Part shown: piece by piece, positions 54,453-62,892 of the stretch
How the letters are laid out: each line of letters opens with the position of its first letter
How positions within the stretch are numbered: the stretch's first letter is position 1
DNA from: CAYMYN01 sp964394665
Lineage (GTDB): Bacteria; Planctomycetota; UBA1135; GCA-002686595
NCBI GenBank assembly: GCA_964394665.1
Contig: CAYMYN010000015.1
Coordinates: 45,233-109,232 of the forward strand
Reading direction: 5' to 3'
DNA: 64,000 nt
The notes under the pieces: generated by a model
Told to the model about the DNA's origin: nothing
The model's database searches: none
What the model saw: the letters and a program-made list of their open reading frames with translations, nothing else
Position numbers and translations under genes: made by a program

Positions 54453-55643
54453 ATGGTCGCCCGCATGGCCCCTCCGCCGATCCCCACCGCCCTCACCCCT
54501 CCGCGACGCACCCTGCTCGGCCCCGGCCCCAGCGACGTCGCACCTTCGGTCCTGGCGGCCCTCGCGCGCCCCACGGTCGGTCACCTCGACCCCTACTTCC
54601 TGGGCGTGATGGACGAGACGCGCGCCATGCTGCGCCAGGTCTTCGGGACGGGCAACGAGCTCACCCTGCCGATGAGCGGCACGGGCTCGGCGGGCATGGA
54701 GACCTGCCTCGTCAACCTGCTCGAGCCCGGCGACGCGGCCCTGATCGGCGTCCACGGCGTGTTCGGCGGGCGCATGGCCGAGGTCGCGGCCCGCTGCGGC
54801 GCGCAGGTGACGAAGGTCGAGGGCGAGTGGGGCCGCGCGCTCGACCCCGAGCGCCTGCGCGCGGCCGCCGCCGGCCGGCGCTTCAAGGTCCTGGGACTCG
54901 TGCACGCCGAGACGTCGACCGGCGTGTTGCAGGACCCGCGGCCGTTGCGCGCGTTGGCCGACGAGATGGGCGCCTTGCTGGTCCTCGACTGCGTGACCTC
55001 GCTCGGGGGCCTGGCGGTCGAGCTCGACGCGTGGGGCGTCGACGCCGCCTACTCGGGCACGCAGAAGTGCCTCTCCTGCCCGCCGGGTCTCTCGCCGGTC
55101 AGTTTCTCGGCCCGCGCCCACGACGCGTTGCGCGCGCGCAAGCACCCGGTGCAGAGCTGGTACCTCGACCTCTCGCTGATCGCCTCGTACTGGGGCGGCG
55201 AGCGGGCCTACCACCACACGGCGCCGATCAACATGCTCTACGCCCTGCACGAAGCCCTGCGTCTGGTGCTCGTGGAGGGTCTCGAAGCGCGCGAGCGCCG
55301 CCACCGCCTCAATGCCCGGGCCCTGATCGCCGGCCTCGAAGCCCTGGGCCTCGAGCCGCGGGTGCCGCCGGCCGAGCGCCTGCCCTGCCTCACGTCCGTG
55401 GCCGTGCCCGAGGGCGTCGACGACGCCCGCGCGCGCCGTTTCCTGATCGAGCGCTTCGACCTCGAGATCGGGGGCGGGCTCGGCCCGATGAAGGGCAGCA
55501 CCTGGCGCATCGGGCTGATGGGATCGGGCTCGACCCGCGCCAACCTGACCCTGTGCCTGTCGGCCCTCGACGCGGCCCTGCGCGAGCAGGGCCACCGGCC
55601 CCCGGCCGATCCCCTCGCCGCCGCCGCCCAGATCCTCTCCTGA
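54453..55643 (+). CDS. Class V aminotransferase, alanine-glyoxylate aminotransferase-like
   Basis: A 396-residue PLP-dependent enzyme. Family motifs include LLGPGPSDVAPSVLAALARP at the N-terminus, MSGTGSAGMETCLVNLLEPG, HAETSTGVLQDPRPL with LVLDCVTSLGGLAVELDAWG (PLP-ring Asp), and the PLP lysine K205 in SGTQKCLSCPPGLSPVSF. The arginine binding the substrate carboxylate is likely in STWRIGLMG. Members transfer the amino group of alanine or serine to glyoxylate; the donor here cannot be assigned. An in-frame ATG at 54465 would shorten it by four residues. The TPR/CHAT-like gene begins 9 bases downstream, suggesting co-transcription. Confidence 0.88.
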   Translation: MVARMAPPPIPTALTPPRRTLLGPGPSDVAPSVLAALARPTVGHLDPYFLGVMDETRAMLRQVFGTGNELTLPMSGTGSAGMETCLVNLLEPGDAALIGVHGVFGGRMAEVAARCGAQVTKVEGEWGRALDPERLRAAAAGRRFKVLGLVHAETSTGVLQDPRPLRALADEMGALLVLDCVTSLGGLAVELDAWGVDAAYSGTQKCLSCPPGLSPVSFSARAHDALRARKHPVQSWYLDLSLIASYWGGERAYHHTAPINMLYALHEALRLVLVEGLEARERRHRLNARALIAGLEALGLEPRVPPAERLPCLTSVAVPEGVDDARARRFLIERFDLEIGGGLGPMKGSTWRIGLMGSGSTRANLTLCLSALDAALREQGHRPPADPLAAAAQILS

Positions 55644-55652
55644 CCGTCCGCC

Positions 55653-58583
55653 ATGCTGATCCGTCCCCACTCCGCGGCGCGCCGCGCCTTCGTCTGTTCC
55701 CCGATCCGCGGCGCGTTGCGGCTGCTCCTGCTCCCCGCGTTGCTCGTCCTGGGCGCCTCCGGGTTCGCGCCGGCCCCGGCCGCGACCCAGAAACCCTCCG
55801 ACCAGCCGCCCAAGGCGGGCGGGCAGATCCCCGAGGACATGGACGCGGCGCTGCGGCTCCTGCGCGAGAAGGTCGACGCGGCGAACGAGCTTGCGACCAG
55901 CGGCGATCCGGTGCACGCCGGCCGCATCCTGATGACGATCATGGAGGAGCTCAGCTCCTATGGTTTGCCCGCGGAGCACGCGACGGCCAACGAGATCGCG
56001 CTGGAAGCGGGGCGCGCCGCGCACCGCGCCAAGCAGTACCCGGCCGTCGTCCGCGCCTGGAGCTGGCTCTACGAGCGCTGGAAGCAGACGCGACCCCTGC
56101 GCGACGACGACGTCGACCGGTTGCTGGCGACCTACGCCCGCGAGGCGCGCTCGAACCGCGACGCCTGGCTCGCGCTGGGACTGCAACGGGACCTCCTGGA
56201 GCGCCGCAAGACCTACCTGGGGGCGGACGATCCGGGCCTGCTCGCCACGACGCGCGACCTGATCGACCTCCTGGTCGAGGTCGGCGACGACGAGGGCGCG
56301 TTGGAGTTGCTCGAGGACTACCACGAGCGCCAGACGGCGCGCCTGGCCGAGGACCACGCCGACCTGATGGCGGCCCGCGAGCGCCTGGCGAACGTGCGCT
56401 TCCGGCTGGGCGACTTCGAGGGGGCAGCGCAGCTCTTCCGCCAGATCCTGGACACCGTCGAGGCCAACCGCGAGCCGGGCGACATGTCGATCCAGGTCAC
56501 GCGCCAGAACCTGCTGCACGTGCTCTACGCCGCCGAGGACCTGCGCGCCGCGATCGTGGAGGAGGAGCAGGGCGTGCTCTTCCTCGAGGTCGCCAGCGGC
56601 GTCGACAGCGTGCGTCTGCTCAGCGCGCGGCGCTCGCTCGCGGGCAGCCTGTTCGGCTTGGGTGACCTGCCGCGCGCGCGCCGTCTGCTCGAGCGCGTGG
56701 CGCTGGAGCAGGCCCAGGCCTTCCCCGAGGGCGACCTGCACCTGGCGGAGACGCGCCTCAATCTGGCCGAGACGCTGCGGCGCATGGGATACCCCGAGCT
56801 CGCGCTGCCGCTCGAGGAATCGGCCGTCCTGGCCATGGATTCCGACGTCAAGAAGGACCCACGCCAACACGAATGGCTGCGCCGCGTGTCGCTCCAGAGC
56901 GTGGCCGAGAGCGCGCTCGCGCTGGGCCGTTTCGCGCGGGCGAGGGAGGCCGCCGAAGCCGCGTTGGCCCTGGGCGTGGTGGATCTCGCGGACGAGCTCC
57001 ACCTGCGCGAGCTCAGCGCGCGCGCCCTGCGCGGCCTGGGCCAGATCGAGCCGGAGCGCGCGCTGCGCCTGGAGACCCTGGCCGGGGCCAGTGCGACGGG
57101 CGCGGCCCGCACCCTGGCCCAGGTCGAGCCCCAGCTCGGCTTCGCGGCGCACCTCCTGGCGGCCGGCGAACTCGGCGAGGCGCGGCGCGTGGTCGACCTG
57201 GCTCTGGCCGAGATCGAGACCCTGGGCGGCCCAGAGGTCGCGCAGCGGCGCGAGGCGCTCGGCCTGCAGGCGCGCATCGCCGCGCGCGGCGAGGATGCCG
57301 CGCGCCTCGAACGCGCGCTCACCGAGACGGCGCGCGCCGTGCAAGCGGCGCTGGCGCGCAGCGCGAATCCGCGCACGCCCTGGGCCCGGGGCGAGGACCT
57401 GGCGGAGCTCGTGATCGGCGACCTGGCGACCCTGGTCGAGCTCGCGCCGAAGGCCACCGACCCCGCGCTGCACGTCGCGCAGGCCTTCGAAGGGCTCGAG
57501 ACGCGCCGAGCGCGCCTCGTGCACGGACCGGCCGGCGCGCGGCTCGATCTGGCCGAGGTCCGCGCGCGCCTGGGCGAGGCCCGCGTCGTCGCCTACCACA
57601 CGCTCCCGGTCTCCTCGGCCGGAGCCGCGAAGAGCCATGTGTGGGCCTTCGTCTGGGAACCGGGCGGCGCGCGCTGCGTCGACCTGGGCGCGTCGAGCGC
57701 GCTCGAGGCCGCGATCGCTGCCTGGCGCGGCGCCGCGGGAGCGGAACGGGACGCGGCCCGGAACGCCCTGGTGGAGCGCCTCGTCGCTCCCCTGGCCCTC
57801 GAGCCCGACGCGGGCCCGACCTTCGTCGTGCCCGACGGAGTGCTCCATGGCCTGCCGCTGCATCGCCTCTTCGGGGAGGGCACGCGCCTCCTCGCCAGCT
57901 TGTTGCCCGCCGGCCCCCTGCCGGCCGCGGCCGGGCCCGTGGCGCGCATCGGAACGGCGTCCTTCCCCGCGGGCGCGGACGATCCCGCCCTGGCCCTGGC
58001 CCAGGCCCGCGGCGTCGAGTTGCGCTCGTTGGCCGCCTCCGACGTCAACCGCGTGACCCTGGCGCGAGCGCTGCGCGGGGCCGGAGCCGCGTTGTTCGAG
58101 CTCGCGCCGGGGGCCGAGGCGCCCGAGCTCGCCGCGCGCGTGCGAGCCAAGCTCGCGCACCCCGGCGCGGCCGGTTTCCTGCGGCCCGAGCGACCCGAGG
58201 GCATCTCCGCCCTCGACCTGGGCTCGCTGCTCCTGCCGGGCCGTCAGGCGCTCGTGGATTCCCTCGGCAAACGCATCGATCGCCTCGAGGGTCGCGACCT
58301 GGCGCTGGTCAACCTCTCCGCGGCGGAGCTGTGCATCGTGGCCGGCGCGCCCGCGCAGACCGACCCGGTCGCCGACGCCTTCGCCCTGGCCGCCGTGCGC
58401 CAGGCCCTGCACGCCGCCGGCGCGCGGGCCGTGTTGATGCCGCTCGCGGGCACCTCGGAGGAGCGCGCGCGGTTCCTGGGTGCGTTCCTCACGGCCCTCT
58501 CGCAGGGCGCCACCCCGCACGCCGCCTTCACCACGGCCGGCGGCCACACGAACGGCGACTGGGTGCTGAGCGAACGCCCCTGA
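55653..58583 (+). CDS. TPR protein with degenerate CHAT (caspase-like) domain
   Basis: A 976-residue protein with an N-terminal signal (LRLLLLPALLVLGASGFAPA). Residues about 60-600 are TPR-type helical repeats (ALELLEDYHERQTARLAEDH, then FRLGDFEGAAQLFRQIL). Residues about 630-970 have the outline of a CHAT peptidase domain: VVPDGVLHGLPLHRLFGEG (about 725-740), a middle strand LFELAPGAEAP (about 813), DLALVNLSAAELC (about 880) and AAGARAVLMPLAGTSEE. The catalytic His of the usual HFATHG motif is missing, and the Cys of LSAC is replaced by Ala (LSAA), so it is predicted not to be a protease. The role may be scaffolding or binding. It follows the aminotransferase gene by 9 bases. Confidence 0.78.
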   Translation: MLIRPHSAARRAFVCSPIRGALRLLLLPALLVLGASGFAPAPAATQKPSDQPPKAGGQIPEDMDAALRLLREKVDAANELATSGDPVHAGRILMTIMEELSSYGLPAEHATANEIALEAGRAAHRAKQYPAVVRAWSWLYERWKQTRPLRDDDVDRLLATYAREARSNRDAWLALGLQRDLLERRKTYLGADDPGLLATTRDLIDLLVEVGDDEGALELLEDYHERQTARLAEDHADLMAARERLANVRFRLGDFEGAAQLFRQILDTVEANREPGDMSIQVTRQNLLHVLYAAEDLRAAIVEEEQGVLFLEVASGVDSVRLLSARRSLAGSLFGLGDLPRARRLLERVALEQAQAFPEGDLHLAETRLNLAETLRRMGYPELALPLEESAVLAMDSDVKKDPRQHEWLRRVSLQSVAESALALGRFARAREAAEAALALGVVDLADELHLRELSARALRGLGQIEPERALRLETLAGASATGAARTLAQVEPQLGFAAHLLAAGELGEARRVVDLALAEIETLGGPEVAQRREALGLQARIAARGEDAARLERALTETARAVQAALARSANPRTPWARGEDLAELVIGDLATLVELAPKATDPALHVAQAFEGLETRRARLVHGPAGARLDLAEVRARLGEARVVAYHTLPVSSAGAAKSHVWAFVWEPGGARCVDLGASSALEAAIAAWRGAAGAERDAARNALVERLVAPLALEPDAGPTFVVPDGVLHGLPLHRLFGEGTRLLASLLPAGPLPAAAGPVARIGTASFPAGADDPALALAQARGVELRSLAASDVNRVTLARALRGAGAALFELAPGAEAPELAARVRAKLAHPGAAGFLRPERPEGISALDLGSLLLPGRQALVDSLGKRIDRLEGRDLALVNLSAAELCIVAGAPAQTDPVADAFALAAVRQALHAAGARAVLMPLAGTSEERARFLGAFLTALSQGATPHAAFTTAGGHTNGDWVLSERP

Positions 58584-58653
58584 CGCCGGACCTCGCGCGG
58601 GAAGGACCTCCTGCGAGGATGGACGTTGGTCGCGGGTGGGCCCAGGGCCCGGG

Positions 58654-59211
58654 CTAGCTGCTCCGGGCGTGTTCGAGCGCGGCGAGCAGGCTGCGTCGCA
58701 GCTCCTCGGCGGGCGGGAACTCGCTCGCGTCGAGGCGCTGCAGGCCTTCGATGAACTCGTCCAGGCCGCGCCGGCCGGCGCGCAGATAGGCGAGCAGGCG
58801 CAGGCCCAGGTGCAGGCGGTCGGCGAGGCGCACGAGGCGCGCCTCGCGGGTCTGGGCGGCGTCGTACTCGCGCCACGACTCCAGGGCGCGCGCCGAGAGC
58901 GGCGCCAGGAGATCCTGCGCGGCGCGCGTCTCGGCTGCGCGCTTGGCCCCGACGGGCAGACGCTCCGCGGCGGAGCGCGGCAGGTCGCCGAGCAGGGCCT
59001 CGGGCGCATCGTGCACCACCGCGAGGGTCACGCATCGATCGACGTCTAGGGGCGGCTCGACGCGCGGGGCGAGGGCCAGGGCGACGAGGGCCGTGCCCAA
59101 CACGTGGGCCGCGACCGGCTCCGCGTCCGGGATGCCGCGCTGCAACCAGCCCGTGCGCGGCAGGTGCTCGAGCGCCCCCAGGGCGAGCAGGGCTTCCAGC
59201 AGTTCGTCCAC
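58654..59211 (-). CDS. HD-domain phosphohydrolase (HDDC2/YfbR-like)
   Basis: About 185 residues from the GTG at 59211; the open frame continues upstream to a GTG at 59286 with an unlikely Gly/Ala-rich start. HD-family motifs are GWLQRGIPDAEPVAAHVLG (first metal His), TLAVVHDAPEALLGDLP (the HD pair) and RLVRLADRLHLGLRL (last Asp). All four metal ligands appear present. Relatives hydrolyse 5'-deoxynucleoside monophosphates or act in nucleotide pools; the specificity is unknown here. It converges with the CHAT-like gene and is divergent from the repeat-containing gene at 59582. Confidence 0.8.
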   Translation of the reverse strand: MDELLEALLALGALEHLPRTGWLQRGIPDAEPVAAHVLGTALVALALAPRVEPPLDVDRCVTLAVVHDAPEALLGDLPRSAAERLPVGAKRAAETRAAQDLLAPLSARALESWREYDAAQTREARLVRLADRLHLGLRLLAYLRAGRRGLDEFIEGLQRLDASEFPPAEELRRSLLAALEHARSS

Positions 59212-59581
59212 GGCCGGGAGGGTACCCGCTGCGCCGCCCGCGGGCTCGGCCTTCGGTTCGGATGCGTGCCCCGCGGCGCCCGGCACGCCCCCAGGGGCCC
59301 GCCCACGGGGGTGATGCGTTGCCCCGCTCCCCGAGCACCCGAATCACCGATTCGCGACTACGGTCCCCTGCCCTCGAGCCGCCCGCTCCCATTCCCGGTG
59401 CCCCTCCCCGAGGGGGGCAGAAAATCTCCCCCTGGCTTCCCCCGCCGCGGCCCGGGGTGGTTAGCCTGGAAACGGGGCATCCGTGCCGCGCACGCCGCCT
59501 GCCCCGGGCGGCGAGGGCAGTACCGAACCGGCGGCCCCGCGTTCGTTCCTTCCCATTGGCCGCCGATTCGAGGTGTTTCCC
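59212..59581. other. Divergent intergenic region upstream of the octamer-repeat gene
   Basis: About 370 bases separate the HD gene start from the ATG at 59582. It must contain the promoter for the exported-protein operon. The region is GC-rich, with a modest drop near 59540-59580. I see no small gene or clear operator. Confidence 0.35.
59570..59575 (+). promoter_or_regulatory. Ribosome binding site for the ATG at 59582
   Basis: GAGGTG lies six bases before the ATG. The same GAGGTG spaced five bases precedes the next gene at 62893. It supports 59582 as the true start of the exported protein, even though that ATG is out of frame with the gene body in this copy. Confidence 0.6.
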
Positions 59582-62500
59582 ATGACATCACCCAGCCCCG
59601 CTCCGTCCCATCCGCGCTTCCGCGCTTCCGCGCTTCCGCGCTTCCGCGCTTCCGCGCTGAGGTTCTGCTGGCGTTGAGCGTCGGCCTCGTGCCCGGCGCC
59701 TTCGCGCAGATTGCGCCGGGCGAGAAGATCTTCGAGCCCCAGATCGCCGTGCACGCGCCCTCCCGTCCCACCGGGCTGCTGGTCTCCAAGTCGGGGCGCT
59801 TCGTGTACGCGGGGGAGGGCGGCATGATCGCCGTGCTCGAGCCCACGGACGCGGCCGCGATGCGCACGGCCGTCAAACGCTTCCCCGTCTCCTCGCGTGG
59901 GATCCTCCCGGTGGCGATGGCTCTCGACCCGCTGCTCGACGTCGAGGAAGCCGCGGGGGATCCGGCGGACGCGTTGCTCTTCGTGGCGGCCGGTCGGGAC
60001 GGTTTGTGGATCGTGGGCGCCGATCCTCGGGAGGGCTATCCCAACCCCGCCGTGCGCGTCGACGACTCGGGGAACACCAACCCGACGAGCCAGATGGGCC
60101 GCCGCTGGGCCTGTGACCTCGACTTCGCCACGGTGGGCGGCGTCGACTACCTACTGTGCTTGTTCGCCAAGGCGGACCAGTCGCGGTTGCGCCTCTATCG
60201 GCTCTCCGATCTGCGAAACCTCTTCACAACGGCCCAGGGCGAGACGGGCCAAGAGCTGGCCCCCGCGCTCCAGGTGCTGCTCAACGACAACCCCGACACG
60301 ACGAGCGATTGGCACTCCTTTGCCTTCGGGATGACGGTCGATCACCAGCACGCCCTCGAGAATGGCGCCGACGTCTACGTGGCCCTGGGCGCCCACGGCC
60401 TGGTGCGCGTGCGCCTGGCACCGCCACAATCCGGCCCGAACCCCACCACCTTCGCACAGGCCGGACCTTGGTTCGGCGACGGCAGCGTGTACGCCGATCC
60501 GATGCGGGTCGACCAGCAGGGCAAGCACCTCCACGGGTTCGATCCGGGCGGTTTCTACAAGCATGAGATCTACGACGACGTGCGCCACTGGAATCGGATC
60601 GCCTCTCCGCCGAATCTGGAGCGCAGCCACCCCCCGATCTTCACCGACGTCGCGGTGCACGCGGGCTTCGTCTATGCCGCAGTGGAGAGCTGCGGTTGGG
60701 TGCGCTTCTCCTTGACGAGCCAGCCGTGGGGGCCGACCCTGCCCGTCGATCACCACGAAGGTTGGCACAACCCCAGCACCATCGCCACGGGCGGCACCGA
60801 GGAGGTCTTGCTCTCGCTGGGGCCGCCACCCCCCGCGCCGACGTCCCAGAATCCCGAACCGCAACCCGAGCCCACGTGGACGCGGCGCATCGTGGTCTCG
60901 GACACCGATTGCGGGCCGGTGCTCGCGGTGACGACCTTTCCGGTGCACCTCTCCTACCAACCCGGGGTCCGCAACGACGGGCGAAGCCTGGGGACGCCCG
61001 ACCTGGCGGTGGATTCGATCAGTCTCGACGCTCTGGAAGGGATGACCGGCGAGCACGCCTACACGCTGCTCTACGACCTCTCGGGGGCGAACCCCTTCAC
61101 TGCGGCAGTCGCGAACCACGGGCTACGCATCGCTCTGGGGGGCGAGGAGGTCTGCGTGCCGGCGGTCCAACCGCACTGCGCGACCCAGACCGTTGCGCGC
61201 TGGCTGTTCTACGCCGGGCACCGCTCGAGCCCGGTGAGCAGCCTCGATGAGTTCGCCGACTTCCTGACCGAGCCCCCGCCGCTGCCGCCCTCGGGGGCCG
61301 ACGGCGTCCACGCCACGTACCGCGTGCTCTCCGAGTTCGATCCGCCGGCCCAGTTCCAGGAGATCTGGGTCCGGGGCCGCAACGACCGGCGCGGGCGTTA
61401 TGCTCGCACCGTGAGCTCCAGCCTGCTCGATGAGCGCATCCTGATCACGGGCGGCAACGACAACGGCGTCATGACCGATGGCGCGCTGTGGTTGTGCGAC
61501 GATTCCTTCCGCCTGGGAGACCCGCCCACGCCGGGTACACAGACGGATACGCGCAATCTGCAGGGCGGGATCCTGTTCAATCCCCGAGCTCAGTGGCTCG
61601 GGACGGGAACGCAGGCCGGCAAGGGGTTCTATTGGGGCACGGTCGGCGGGCGCTGGGCCCTGACGCGTTACTCGGGCGGGCAGGGCATCTGCGACGATCC
61701 GCTGGGCCAGGCGCCTTCCCGCGAGGTCTTCCGGCGTTTCGAGGGGCCGCTGGATCGGTTTCTCTACGGTGGCCGCAACCACTACCGCATGGGCACGGTC
61801 AACGCGGAGTACGACGCGTACTACGCCGCGAAGGCCGACGAGCCGGGTGCGCGTCTGGTCTTCGCCTCCCGGGCTGGATCCGATTGGGGGGTGGTCGTGT
61901 TGAGGCTCGACGTTCTCGAGCCTCTGTTGCCGAGCACGCCGACGACGGATGCACTACCCGCCGACAGCGCACTGGTCGGCAACCTGGTCACGCACAGCGA
62001 GTTCTCGCGCGTGAACTCGGCCACGGTCGCGAGCAACTCCGACCCACGCTTCCAGTTCATCGCCCGCGGTGGGCTCGATGGGGACGTCACTACGTTGGCG
62101 CCGAGCGTCTTCCCGATCCCGCAGGAGGAGCCCACGGACCCGCGCTGGTTCTTGGCGATCCCGAGCGCCTTCATCGCCTTCCCACCGGACCTGACGCTTC
62201 CGCCTGAGATGGGGACCCTGGACCCGACCGAGCTCCCCCCCGCGCCGTTCGACACCCGTTACCGGCACGGGCTGATCCAGATCATCGAGATCACCGATGG
62301 GTGGCGTAGGATCAATCCGGATCAGCCAAGCGATCCGACCGGATTCACGACCGGTGGTAGCCCCGATCTCCCGATCTGGTCGATCGTCTGCGAGCGGGAG
62401 AACAGCTACATCGGGCACCTGGAGGTGGTAGCGCACGGGGACGAGCACTACATCTTCGCCTGCGACGTCGGCGGCGAGCTGCTGGTCTATCGCATGTCGG

Positions 62501-62883
62501 ACGTCCTGGCCCTCCCGCCCGGGGCCTACACCGAGCAGCAGTTGGCTTCCTTCGCGTCCTTCGTGGTCTCCGACGACGTGACCGATCCCTTGAAGGGGCC
62601 CTTGTACTCGGTGGCCCTCGACACGGTGGCCTGGGTGGACGTCTACGAGGCCCAGCGGGAGGAGACCTACGTCTACCTGGGCGTGGCCCGGGTCGGGGTC
62701 GAGGTGTTGCGTTTCGAGCCCGCCGCGATCGATCCCCAGGCGCGCCTCGAGTACCTGGGGATCGTGCAGACTCCGGGAGAGACCGAGGGGCTGTGGATCC
62801 GCACGGATCCGGTGAGCGGGCAGCGTCAGTTGCTCATCGGCAACACGGTGGGCGGGATCCGGGTGCTGGAGTACTCGTTCTGA
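59582..62883 (+). CDS. Exported propeller-like protein, frame broken by a tandem octamer in its signal peptide (putative phase-variable, OFF)
   Basis: The body (from 59659) is open to 62883 and has no good in-frame start of its own. The ATG at 59582, with a GAGGTG site, leads into the octamer tract and stops after 31 residues at 59677. Removing one 8-base unit joins the frames, giving about 1097 residues with basic PRFRASALPRFRA, hydrophobic EVLLALSVGLVPGAFA and cleavage before QIAPG. The mature part has propeller-like repeats (GRFVYAGEGGMIAVLEP, VYVALGAHGLVRVRLA, FVYAAVESCGWVRFSL) but no family I recognise. An FG-GAP protein gene follows after 9 bases. The coordinates span both halves. Loss of function, phase variation or an assembly indel are the three readings. 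Confidence 0.75.
59611..59658. repeat. Octanucleotide tandem repeat (TCCGCGCT)6
   Basis: Six perfect head-to-tail copies of TCCGCGCT occupy 48 bases inside the 5' end of the exported protein gene. The unit length is not divisible by three, so every gain or loss shifts the frame. Five copies (or eight) would put the ATG at 59582 in frame with the downstream gene. Confidence 0.95.
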
Positions 62884-62892
62884 GGTGCGGCC

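Noticed and set aside
54426..59009. 1527-codon open frame on the - strand across the aminotransferase and CHAT-like genes
   Set aside because: Spans two real genes antisense, with composition typical of shadow frames and no recognisable motif.
59611..59658. Possible CRISPR array or direct-repeat attachment site
   Set aside because: The units are contiguous 8-mers with no spacers, so this is a simple tandem repeat.
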